64,000 nt of DNA, taken from Streptomyces sp. ICBB 8177 (GTDB taxonomy: Bacteria; Actinomycetota; Actinomycetes; Streptomycetales; Streptomycetaceae). Shown piece by piece: positions 9,223 through 16,336 of this stretch. The notes under the pieces are model-generated. The model worked only from the letters and a program-made list of their open reading frames with translations. It did not search any database and was not told the DNA's origin. A program made the position numbers and the translations under genes. Location: NCBI RefSeq assembly GCF_003144095.1, contig NZ_NSKH01000018.1, positions 2,599,202 to 2,663,201 of the forward strand, written 5' to 3'. Within the stretch, counting starts at the first letter, position 1, and each line of letters begins with the position of its first letter.

Positions 9223-9254
9223 GTGCCAGGTGGCACAGGGTGTACGGATAGGCT
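9223..9254 (+). promoter_or_regulatory. Promoter with overlapping palindrome before the signal peptidase operon
   Basis: A -10-like TAGGCT (9249-9254) lies 9 bp before the ATG at 9264. At the expected -35 position sits a perfect palindrome, GTGCCA-gg-TGGCAC (9223-9236), instead of a good TTGACA box. A regulator bound there would compete with or assist polymerase. Confidence 0.42.
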
Positions 9255-9263
9255 CTGCGCCCG

Positions 9264-10142
9264 ATGGACACCGAAGCACGCGACACAGCGGAGCGCGATC
9301 GCCCGCCGGCCGACGAAGGCCGGGCCGGGCGGTCGCGCTCCGCTGTTCGCGCCGTCGGCCGCGGACCCGGCGCCCGGTTCCGGCGGCGGGCCGGCCAGTG
9401 GTGGCGGGGCCTGAGCCTGTGGCAGGAGGTGGCCCTCCTGGCCGTGATCTGCTGCACGGTGCTCGCCCTGGTGAGCGCCTTCCTGGTGCAGCCCTTCCTG
9501 ATCCCCAGCGGCTCCATGGAGAACACCCTGAAGGTCGGCGACCGCGTCCTGGTCGACAAACTGGCGTACCGCTTCGGCCACCAGCCGCAGCGCGGTGACG
9601 TGATCGTCTTCGACGGCGCCGGATCGTTCACCCAGGACGACGCGCCGGGCAACCCCGTCAGCCGGGCCGTGGGCGAGGCCGGCAGCCTGCTGGGGCTGGC
9701 CCAGCCGGACGGCTCGGTCTTCGTCAAGCGGGTCATCGGCGTCGGCGGCGACCGCGTGACCTGCTGCGACAAGCGGGGCCGCCTCATGGTCAACGGCCAC
9801 CCGGTCGACGAGGACTACCTCTACCCCGGGGACGCGCCGTCCAAGGAGCGCTTCGACATCGTCGTGCCGCCCGGAAGGCTCTGGGTGATGGGCGACCACC
9901 GCGCCGACTCCAGCGACTCCCGCGACCACCTCGGCGACCCCGGGGGCGGCACCGTCCCGGTGGACGAGGTGATCGGCCGCGCCGAGTGGATCGCCTGGCC
10001 CCCCAGCAGGGCCCGGTCGCTCGGACGCCCCGCGGCGTTCGATTCCGTACCGCCCGCGCGGCCGGCCACGACCGCGGGGTCCGCCACGTCGCCCGCGAAG
10101 CCGCCCGCCGGACCGCCTGCCGCGGGGGGCGCGCATGGGTAG
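9264..10142 (+). CDS. sipW: Type I signal peptidase (first of four)
   Basis: Cleaves Sec and Tat signal peptides on the outer face of the membrane. It has 292 residues, one N-terminal transmembrane helix (~48-72), nucleophile Ser84 in IPSGSMENTL and general base Lys155 in FVKRVIGVGGD, plus the box GDHRADSSDSR. The C-terminal ~60 residues are Pro/Ala-rich and I see no second membrane segment. ATG start at 9264 lies almost on the predicted mRNA start. The last 8 bp overlap the next gene, so the two are translationally coupled. The sipW name is given by position in the Streptomyces sipW-X-Y-Z cluster. Confidence 0.88.
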   Translation: MDTEARDTAERDRPPADEGRAGRSRSAVRAVGRGPGARFRRRAGQWWRGLSLWQEVALLAVICCTVLALVSAFLVQPFLIPSGSMENTLKVGDRVLVDKLAYRFGHQPQRGDVIVFDGAGSFTQDDAPGNPVSRAVGEAGSLLGLAQPDGSVFVKRVIGVGGDRVTCCDKRGRLMVNGHPVDEDYLYPGDAPSKERFDIVVPPGRLWVMGDHRADSSDSRDHLGDPGGGTVPVDEVIGRAEWIAWPPSRARSLGRPAAFDSVPPARPATTAGSATSPAKPPAGPPAAGGAHG

Positions 10143-11367
10143 CCGCGGCAGACCCCGCTACGGCCAGCACCGCGGCCCCGAGCACGACCCGGGCCCCGGC
10201 GGCGGCGGACGTGCCCGCACGCGCCACGATTCCGTGGACGGGCACGGCACGGAGCACGCGGAGGCGGGCGGATCCGGGCGGCCGGGCGGGTATGCGGGAT
10301 CGAGCGGGTATGGGGGATCGAGCGGGTACTCGGAATCGGGTGGGTACGCGGAGGCGGGCGGATCCGGCGGCCCCGAGGGCGCGCGCCCCAGGCCCGGACG
10401 CGCCGAGCGGCGCCGCACCGTGCGCCGGATCAAGCGGCGGCGGCGCAGGTCCGCCGCGCGCGAGGTGCCCATCCTGATCGGCGTGGCGCTGCTGATCGCG
10501 CTGGTGCTCAAGACCTTCCTGGTGCAGGCCTTCGTGATCCCGTCCGGCTCGATGGAGGACACCATCCGGGTCGGCGACCGCGTGCTGGTCGACAAGCTGA
10601 CCCCGTGGTTCGGCGCCAAGCCGCAACGCGGTGACGTCGTGGTCTTCCAGGACCCGGGCCACTGGCTGGACGGCGAGCCCAAGCCCAAGCCCGCTCCGGA
10701 GGGCGTCCGGCAGATCAAGGACTTCTTCAGCTTCATCGGCCTGCTGCCGTCCTCCGACGAGCAGGACCTGATCAAGCGGGTCATCGCGGTCGGCGGCGAC
10801 ACCGTCAAGTGCTGCGACGTACAGGGCCGCATCACGGTCAACGGGCAGCCGCTCACCGAGCCGTACGTGGCCCCCGGCAACCCGCCGTCGATGATCAAGT
10901 TCGACGTGAAGGTCCCCGCCGGGCGACTGTGGGTGATGGGCGACCATCGCAGCAACTCCGCCGACTCGCGCTATCACATGAACGAGGACGGAGGGGGTAC
11001 GGTCCCCGAGAGCCTCGTGGTGGGCCGTGCGGTGGTGATCGCCTGGCCGGTCTCGCACTGGCGCAGACTCGAGGTTCCGAGCACGTTCTCGTCGGTGCCG
11101 CCTCCCGGTGCGGACGGGGCCGCGGCTCTCGGCAAGGCCAATAATCGGCAAGATTTGATCCAACTCCCGACTCCTGCGGAACTCCCGCTCGTTATGGGAT
11201 TGGTTGGCCTGTCACGTATGCGGGACAGGCTGTGGCGCGGAGTGAGGAGTGGAAGTGGGGGACCTGGTGGTCGGCGCACGGTCCGGACCCGGCGAGCCCG
11301 AAGGGCAGGGCCCATCGGTCGGCGCGGTCGAGGAAGAGGCGGCGGTGGATCTCGGCAAGTCCCCTGA
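10135..11367 (+). CDS. sipX: Type I signal peptidase (second of four), repeat-rich N-terminus
   Basis: The 410-residue protein has a long hydrophilic cytoplasmic N-terminus (~115 residues) with Gly/Ser/Tyr hexapeptide repeats and then a basic cluster (RRIKRRRRRS), one membrane helix (about 117-136), nucleophile Ser139 (IPSGSMEDT) and base Lys214 (LIKRVIAVGGD). A short hydrophobic ELPLVMGLVGL near residue 350 might be a weak C-terminal anchor. The last ~37 residues are Arg/Gly-rich and are encoded in a region that overlaps the next gene by 113 bp, so they may be unimportant. Coupled to the upstream gene by an 8-bp overlap. Confidence 0.86.
   Translation: MGSRGRPRYGQHRGPEHDPGPGGGGRARTRHDSVDGHGTEHAEAGGSGRPGGYAGSSGYGGSSGYSESGGYAEAGGSGGPEGARPRPGRAERRRTVRRIKRRRRRSAAREVPILIGVALLIALVLKTFLVQAFVIPSGSMEDTIRVGDRVLVDKLTPWFGAKPQRGDVVVFQDPGHWLDGEPKPKPAPEGVRQIKDFFSFIGLLPSSDEQDLIKRVIAVGGDTVKCCDVQGRITVNGQPLTEPYVAPGNPPSMIKFDVKVPAGRLWVMGDHRSNSADSRYHMNEDGGGTVPESLVVGRAVVIAWPVSHWRRLEVPSTFSSVPPPGADGAAALGKANNRQDLIQLPTPAELPLVMGLVGLSRMRDRLWRGVRSGSGGPGGRRTVRTRRARRAGPIGRRGRGRGGGGSRQVP
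10261..10367 (+). repeat. 18-bp tandem repeat inside sipX
   Basis: Units of 18 bp (consensus GCGGGTATGCGGGATCGA) start at 10286, 10304, 10322 and 10340 and encode GGYAGS/SGYGGS-type hexapeptides. The 17-bp segment GAGGCGGGCGGATCCGG occurs on both sides (10261 and 10351), exactly five units apart, so the array as a whole keeps the 18-bp period. Such an array can change length by slippage without losing frame. Confidence 0.7.
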
Positions 11368-12268
11368 CGAGGGCGGCGTGCCCGGGCCCGGCGGCCCGGC
11401 GGACGACTCCGGATCCGACGGGCCCCGGCACGGTGGCGGCGGCTCCGGCGATGGCTCCGGCAAAGGCGCGCAGGCCAAGCCGCGCTCCTTCTGGAAGGAG
11501 CTGCCGATCCTGATCGTCATCGCCCTCGTGCTGGCGTTGATCATCAAGACGTTCCTGGTCCAGGCGTTCTCCATCCCGTCGGACTCCATGCAGAACACCC
11601 TCCAGCAGGGTGACCGCGTGCTGGTCGACAAGCTGACCCCGTGGTTCGGCGACAAGCCGTCGCGCGGCGAGGTCGTCGTCTTCCGCGACCCGGGCGGCTG
11701 GCTGGAGGGCACCCCCTCCACCGCCAGCAGCAACCCGGTGATCCGCGGCTTCCAGGACGCGCTGAGCTTCATCGGCCTGATGCCGTCCGCCAATGAGAAG
11801 GACCTGATCAAGCGGGTCATCGCGGTCGGCGGCGACACGGTCGAGTGCAAGGGCACCGGCCCGGTCTACGTCAACGGCAAGCCGCTCGACGAGCCGTACA
11901 TCTACCCGGGCAACACCCCGTGCAGTGACAAGCCGTTCGGCCCGATCAAGATCCAGCCCAACCACATCTGGGTGATGGGCGACCACCGCCAGGACTCGCT
12001 GGACTCGCGCTACCACCAGGATCTGAAGGGCGGTGGCCAGGTGGACGACAAGCAGGTCGTCGGCCGCGCCATCGTGATCGCCTGGCCGATCAACCGCTGG
12101 ACCACCCTGCCGATCCCGTCCACCTTCAACCAGCCCGGCATCAACTCCGCGATGAGCCTCGCGCCCAGCGCCGCCGGGCTCGCGGGCGCGGTGCCGCTGG
12201 TGCTGTGGCGGCGCAAGCGGCTGGTGGTGAAGGCGCGGAAGGCGTCGGAGACGTCGTCGGGGGCGTGA
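11255..12268 (+). CDS. sipY: Type I signal peptidase (third of four)
   Basis: A 337-residue enzyme with an acidic Gly/Asp-rich N-terminus, one membrane helix (~90-110), nucleophile Ser111 (IPSDSMQNTL) and base Lys186 (LIKRVIAVGGD). Unlike its two upstream neighbours it has a clear C-terminal hydrophobic segment (SLAPSAAGLAGAVPLVLW) followed by basic residues, a likely second anchor. GTG 11255 is preferred because GAGGAG (11244-11249) stands 5 bp before it; GTG 11249 is also in frame. The start lies inside sipX, which suggests coupled translation. Confidence 0.86.
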   Translation: MGDLVVGARSGPGEPEGQGPSVGAVEEEAAVDLGKSPDEGGVPGPGGPADDSGSDGPRHGGGGSGDGSGKGAQAKPRSFWKELPILIVIALVLALIIKTFLVQAFSIPSDSMQNTLQQGDRVLVDKLTPWFGDKPSRGEVVVFRDPGGWLEGTPSTASSNPVIRGFQDALSFIGLMPSANEKDLIKRVIAVGGDTVECKGTGPVYVNGKPLDEPYIYPGNTPCSDKPFGPIKIQPNHIWVMGDHRQDSLDSRYHQDLKGGGQVDDKQVVGRAIVIAWPINRWTTLPIPSTFNQPGINSAMSLAPSAAGLAGAVPLVLWRRKRLVVKARKASETSSGA

Positions 12269-12340
12269 GCTGTGAGCTGCGAGCCGCAAGGCTTGAACGA
12301 GGAGCCTGAGCCGTCGCGTGGTGCACGAGGGCAGGTCTGA

Positions 12341-12425
12341 AGCGGCGTCCGGCGTCCGGCGTCTGAGGCGTCCGGCCCTGCGGGTGATCGTGGCGGTCCG
12401 CGGCCGGATCGTGGCGGTCCGCGGC
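12341..12425 (+). repeat. Short direct repeats between sipY and sipZ
   Basis: The 271-bp gap holds two sets of direct repeats: GCGTCCGG-type octamers around 12345-12375, and two perfect copies of GATCGTGGCGGTCCGCGGC at 12386-12404 and 12407-12425 (period 21). No open frame of note covers them. The rest of the gap, up to the sipZ promoter at 12504, shows no other feature I can name. Confidence 0.6.
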
Positions 12426-12503
12426 TGAACGGAATCGTCCGCTTCTGCCGGGTCCGTCGCGATCGCCGCTGATCAAGGCCGCTCAAAAAGGCGGCAACGA
12501 CTG

Positions 12504-12532
12504 CTGACGGTGTCGGTACCGCCGGGTAGGGT
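12504..12532 (+). promoter_or_regulatory. Leaderless promoter of sipZ
   Basis: CTGACG (12504-12509) and TAGGGT (12527-12532) are separated by the ideal 17 bp. Transcription would start at about 12540, which is the A of the ATG. This supports independent expression of the fourth signal peptidase gene. Confidence 0.55.
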
Positions 12533-12539
12533 GCCGCCC

Positions 12540-13289
12540 ATGAGCAGCAGCGCGACTCGCGGTAACAGCGGCCAGGGCCGTCTGGGCAACGTCCTGTCAG
12601 GCGTGGCGGTCGCCCTCGGGTGCGTGCTCTTCCTCGGGGGTTTCGCCTGGGCCGCGGTCGTCTACCGCCCGTACACCGTGCCGACCGACTCCATGCAGCC
12701 CACCGTGAACCCCGGCGACCGGGTGCTGGCCCAGCGGATCGACGGCGACCAGGCCCGCCGCGGCGACGTGGTCGTCTTCGAGGACCCCGCCTGGGGCGAC
12801 GTGCCGATGGTCAAGCGGGTCGTGGGCGTCGGCGGCGACAAGGTGGCCTGCTGCGACAAGCAGGGCCGCCTGACGGTGGACGGCAAGCCGATCGCCGAGC
12901 CCTACCTGGAGAGCCCTGGCAAGCCCGCCTCGCCGGTCGGCTTCAGCGTGACGGTGCCGCGTGGGCAGCTGTTCATGCTCGGGGACAACCGCGCCGTCTC
13001 CGACGACTCCCGCGCCCACCTGGGCACCGACAGCGGATCGGTGCCGACCGGGTCGGTCATGGGCCGGGTCGACGGCACGATATGGCCGCTGGGCCGCCTG
13101 CGCGCCCTGGACCGCCCGTCGGGCTTCGCGGCGCTGCCCGGAGGCATCTCGCAGCGCGGGCCGATCACGCTCATCCTGTACGCGGTGATCGCCGGTGTGG
13201 TCCTGATCTTCGGCGGCGCGGCGTACGGACCGATAGCCCGCCTGCGCGGCAGGCGCCGTGCGGGCGCGCCGGTGGTGGCGGGGGCGTGA
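12540..13289 (+). CDS. sipZ: Type I signal peptidase (fourth of four)
   Basis: The shortest of the four (249 residues): an N-terminal membrane helix (~20-42), nucleophile Ser51 (VPTDSMQPT), base Lys92 (MVKRVVGVGGD), the GDNRAVSDDSR box, and a clear C-terminal helix (TLILYAVIAGVVLIFGGAAYG) followed by a basic end. ATG 12540 is chosen over an upstream in-frame GTG (12510) because the promoter places the mRNA start on it. The stop overlaps the start of the Nudix gene (GTGA), so this gene heads a sipZ-nudix-DUF2469 operon. Confidence 0.9.
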   Translation: MSSSATRGNSGQGRLGNVLSGVAVALGCVLFLGGFAWAAVVYRPYTVPTDSMQPTVNPGDRVLAQRIDGDQARRGDVVVFEDPAWGDVPMVKRVVGVGGDKVACCDKQGRLTVDGKPIAEPYLESPGKPASPVGFSVTVPRGQLFMLGDNRAVSDDSRAHLGTDSGSVPTGSVMGRVDGTIWPLGRLRALDRPSGFAALPGGISQRGPITLILYAVIAGVVLIFGGAAYGPIARLRGRRRAGAPVVAGA

Positions 13290-13894
13290 GCCAGGCTCCT
13301 TCCGGCGCGCGGGCCTCCGGGGGCCCGTCCGGCGGGGCATCGGTCTCCGGGGCGCGGGACTCCGGGGGCGTGCGGCGCCGGGCGGCCCGCGTCGTTCTGC
13401 TCGACCGCGAGGACCGCATCCTCCTGCTGCACGGCTTCGAGCCCGCCGACCCCGCGGTGACCTGGTGGTTCACCCCGGGCGGCGGGGTGGAGGCGGATGA
13501 GAGCCTGGAATCCGCCGCGCTGCGCGAGGTGGCGGAGGAGACTGGAATCACCGCGGTACGGCTCGGTCCCGTACTGTGGCAGCGGTCCTGCGCCTTCGAC
13601 TTCGACGGCCGCCGGTGGGAGCAGGACGAGTGGTACTTCCTGGCCCGGACCGACGCCGTCGAGGTGGACACCGCGGGCCAGACCGACCTGGAACGGCGCA
13701 GCGTACGGGGACTGCGCTGGTGGACCTGCGGGGAACTGCTCGCCACGCGTGAGACGGTGTATCCGACCAGGCTCGCCGGGCTGCTGCGTAGGCTGCTCGA
13801 CGAGGGCCCTCCGAGGTCGCCGCTGGTGCTGGGGACCGAGGTCGACCGACCCGCGACGACCGGCGGCGACGACCGCGGGGGAACGTACGGCTGA
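13286..13894 (+). CDS. Nudix hydrolase
   Basis: A 202-residue protein with a perfect Nudix box at about residues 65-88: Gly, five residues, Glu, seven residues (SLESAAL), then REVAEETGI. Nudix enzymes hydrolyse nucleoside diphosphates linked to another group; the exact substrate cannot be read from the sequence. The first ~33 residues are Gly/Ser-rich linker. The GTG start overlaps the sipZ stop by 4 bp. The position next to signal peptidase genes is conserved in Streptomyces as I recall. Confidence 0.88.
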   Translation: MSQAPSGARASGGPSGGASVSGARDSGGVRRRAARVVLLDREDRILLLHGFEPADPAVTWWFTPGGGVEADESLESAALREVAEETGITAVRLGPVLWQRSCAFDFDGRRWEQDEWYFLARTDAVEVDTAGQTDLERRSVRGLRWWTCGELLATRETVYPTRLAGLLRRLLDEGPPRSPLVLGTEVDRPATTGGDDRGGTYG

Positions 13895-13904
13895 AGGGGA
13901 TGCC

Positions 13905-14231
13905 ATGAGCGCCGAGGACCTCGAGAAGTACGAGACCGAGATGGAGCTGAAGCTCTACCGGGAGTACCGCGATGTCGTCGGCTTGTTCAAATACGTGATC
14001 GAGACCGAGCGGCGCTTCTACCTCACCAACGACTACGAGATGCAGGTGCACTCGGTCCAGGGCGAGGTGTTCTTCGAGGTCTCGATGGCGGACGCCTGGG
14101 TGTGGGACATGTACCGGCCGGCCCGTTTCGTGAAGCAGGTCCGGGTCCTCACCTTCAAGGACGTGAACATCGAGGAGCTCAACAAGAGCGACCTCGACCT
14201 GCCGTCCGACGACTCCGGCTTCAACGGCTAG
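13905..14231 (+). CDS. DUF2469 family protein
   Basis: A small, strongly conserved actinobacterial protein (108 residues) of unknown function, starting MSAEDLEKYETEMELKLYRE and containing YVIETERRFYLTND, EVSMADAWVWDMYRPARFV and a C-terminal acidic tail. It is rich in aromatic and acidic residues and has no signal peptide or membrane helix. ATG at 13905 follows AAGGGGA. It closes the sipZ operon, 10 bp after the Nudix gene. Confidence 0.88.
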   Translation: MSAEDLEKYETEMELKLYREYRDVVGLFKYVIETERRFYLTNDYEMQVHSVQGEVFFEVSMADAWVWDMYRPARFVKQVRVLTFKDVNIEELNKSDLDLPSDDSGFNG

Positions 14232-14288
14232 CAGCCGCCCGGCGGCGTCGGTGGTGAACGGCGAGATTCACCCGCCCGGGTGAGCGAG

Positions 14289-14297
14289 TTGTCCACA
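14289..14297 (+). other. DnaA box (perfect TTGTCCACA)
   Basis: A second consensus DnaA nonamer, in the 148-bp gap before yraN. A degenerate relative (TCGTCCACG) follows at about 14308-14316. Confidence 0.55.
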
Positions 14298-14340
14298 GCC
14301 GTACCGTCGTCCACGGATTCCGACCAAGATCATCCGTGCG

Positions 14341-14372
14341 CCTCCGCGACCGGCACAGTCGGTCGCGGAGGT
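14341..14372 (+). promoter_or_regulatory. Hairpin covering the yraN ribosome binding site
   Basis: CCTCCGCGACCG (14341-14352) and CGGTCGCGGAGG (14360-14371) form a perfect 12-bp stem with a 7-base loop. The 3' arm contains the strong Shine-Dalgarno GGAGGT (14367-14372) of yraN, whose ATG is at 14380. It may act as a translational switch, or as a terminator for the upstream operon. Confidence 0.6.
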
Positions 14373-14379
14373 GTTCCGC

Positions 14380-14736
14380 ATGAACGCAAAGACCGCCCTG
14401 GGCCGCTACGGCGAAGACCTGGCCGCCCGGGAACTGACCGCCACCGGGCTGACCGTCCTGGCCCGCAACTGGCGCTGCCGCGACGGAGAGATCGACATCG
14501 TCGCGGCCGACGGCGACGCGCTGGTCGTCTGCGAGGTCAAGGCGCGCAGATCCGGCTACCAGCACCCCATGGCCGCCGTCACCCCGCGCAAGGCCGCCCG
14601 CCTGCGCCATCTCGCCGAGTGCTGGCTGGCCCGGCACGACAGCATGCCGCCGGGCGGAGTCCGCATCGACCTGGTCGGCGTCCTGCTGCCGGACCGCGGC
14701 GCCGCCCGCGTCGAGCACGTGCGGGGGGTGGCCTGA
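14380..14736 (+). CDS. yraN: YraN family protein (UPF0102, predicted nuclease fold)
   Basis: A 118-residue protein of the UPF0102 family. The PD-(D/E)xK-type elements are visible: [20 protein letters not shown] at the N-terminus, [11 protein letters not shown] and LVVCEVKAR. The fold resembles Holliday-junction resolvases and restriction enzymes; the actual function is unknown. ATG 14380 is chosen over GTG 14371 because GGAGGT ends 7 bp before it. First gene of yraN-comM-dprA. Confidence 0.88.
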   Translation: MNAKTALGRYGEDLAARELTATGLTVLARNWRCRDGEIDIVAADGDALVVCEVKARRSGYQHPMAAVTPRKAARLRHLAECWLARHDSMPPGGVRIDLVGVLLPDRGAARVEHVRGVA

Positions 14737-14737
14737 G

Positions 14738-16336
14738 ATGGGATTCGCCCGCACCTGCTCGGTCGCCCTGATCGGCACCGAGGGCGTGGTCGTCGAGATC
14801 CAGGCCGACCTGGAGCCCGGAGTCGCCGCCTTCACCCTCGTCGGCCTGCCCGACAAGAGCCTGTCCGAGAGCCGCGACCGCGTCCGCGCCGCCGTCGTCA
14901 ACAGCGGGGAGACCTGGCCGCAGAGGAAACTCACCGTGGGCCTGAGCCCGGCGGCCGTCCCGAAGTCCGGAAGCGGTTTCGATCTCGGCATCGCCCTGGC
15001 CACCCTCGGCGCCGCCGAACGCGTGGCACCCGACGCCATCGCCGACCTGATGGTCATCGGCGAACTCGGGCTGGACGGCCGGGTCCGCCCGGTCCGCGGC
15101 ATCCTGCCCGCCGTCCTGGCCGCAGCCGATGCCGGGTACCGCCACGTCGTGGTCCCCGAGCGCACCGCGGCGGAGGCCGCCCTGGTCCCGGGGGTCGCCG
15201 TCCTCGGCATCCGCAGCCTGCGCCAGCTGATCGCCGTGCTCAACGACGAGCCGGTCCCCGACGAGGAACCGCTCGACGACGACCGGCCCGACCCGATGGT
15301 CGCGGGACTGGCCCCGCCCGGCACCCTCGGCCCGGCTCGCGGTGCCGTCCCCGACCTGGCCGACGTCGCGGGCCAGCGCCTCGCCCGCAAGGCCCTGGAG
15401 GTCGCCGCGGCGGGCGGCCACCACCTCCACCTGACCGGTCCGCCCGGCGCGGGCAAGACCATGCTCGCCGAACGCCTCACCGGCCTGCTCCCGCCGCTCA
15501 CCCCGCAGGAGGCGCTGGAGGTCACGGCGGTCCACTCCGTCGCGGGCATCCTCCCGGCGGGCAAGCCGCTGATCAGCACGGCGCCCTACTGCGCCCCGCA
15601 CCACTCCGCGACCATGCCCGCCATCATCGGCGGCGGCACCGGACTGCCCCGCCCCGGAGCGATCTCCCTCGCCCATCGCGGCGTGCTCTTCCTGGACGAG
15701 GCGCCGGAGTTCAGCACCCAGGTGCTCGAAGCCCTGCGCCAGCCCCTGGAGTCGGGCCACGTGGTCGTCGCCAGGGCGGCAGGCGTCATGCGGCTGCCCG
15801 CCCGGTTCCTGCTCGTCCTCGCCTCCAACCCGTGCCCGTGCGGTCGGCACGGCATGATCGGCGGCGTCTGCGAGTGCCCGGCCAGCGCGGTCCGCCGCTA
15901 CCAGTCACGGCTGTCGGGACCGCTGCTGGACCGCGTGGACCTGCGCGTCACCGTGGATCCGGTCAGCCGCTGCGAACTGCTCGACGACGTCGGCGACCAC
16001 GAGACCACGGCCGACGTCGGCGCCCGGGTGCGCGCCGCCCGTGTCCGGGCCGCCGCCCGCTACGAGGGCCTGCCATGGACCACCAACAGCGAGGTCCCCG
16101 GTCACGAGCTGCGCACCCGCTGGCAGACCGCCCGCGGAGCGATACGGGACGTGGAACGCGAGATGGAACGCGGCCGCCTCACCGCCCGGGGGCTCGACCG
16201 GGTGCTGCGGGTCGCCTGGACCGTCGCCGACCTCGCCGGCCACGAACGCCCCGAACTCGACGACGTCGGACAGGCGTTGGAACTGCGCACCGGTGTCTAC
16301 CGAGGCGTCCCGGCGAGCGTGGGGAGCACGACATGA
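14738..16336 (+). CDS. comM: YifB/ComM family Mg-chelatase-like AAA ATPase
   Basis: A 532-residue protein with an N-terminal Lon-like domain (FARTCSVALIGTEGVVVEIQ, GLSPAAVPKSGSGFDLGIAL), a central AAA domain with Walker A GPPGAGKT (234-241) and Walker B GVLFLDEAPEF, a CPCG zinc-binding element, and a C-terminal chelatase-type domain. In Haemophilus and Vibrio the family member ComM is a branch-migration helicase for natural transformation. Starts 2 bp after yraN; its stop overlaps the dprA start (ATGA). Confidence 0.92.
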   Translation: MGFARTCSVALIGTEGVVVEIQADLEPGVAAFTLVGLPDKSLSESRDRVRAAVVNSGETWPQRKLTVGLSPAAVPKSGSGFDLGIALATLGAAERVAPDAIADLMVIGELGLDGRVRPVRGILPAVLAAADAGYRHVVVPERTAAEAALVPGVAVLGIRSLRQLIAVLNDEPVPDEEPLDDDRPDPMVAGLAPPGTLGPARGAVPDLADVAGQRLARKALEVAAAGGHHLHLTGPPGAGKTMLAERLTGLLPPLTPQEALEVTAVHSVAGILPAGKPLISTAPYCAPHHSATMPAIIGGGTGLPRPGAISLAHRGVLFLDEAPEFSTQVLEALRQPLESGHVVVARAAGVMRLPARFLLVLASNPCPCGRHGMIGGVCECPASAVRRYQSRLSGPLLDRVDLRVTVDPVSRCELLDDVGDHETTADVGARVRAARVRAAARYEGLPWTTNSEVPGHELRTRWQTARGAIRDVEREMERGRLTARGLDRVLRVAWTVADLAGHERPELDDVGQALELRTGVYRGVPASVGSTT

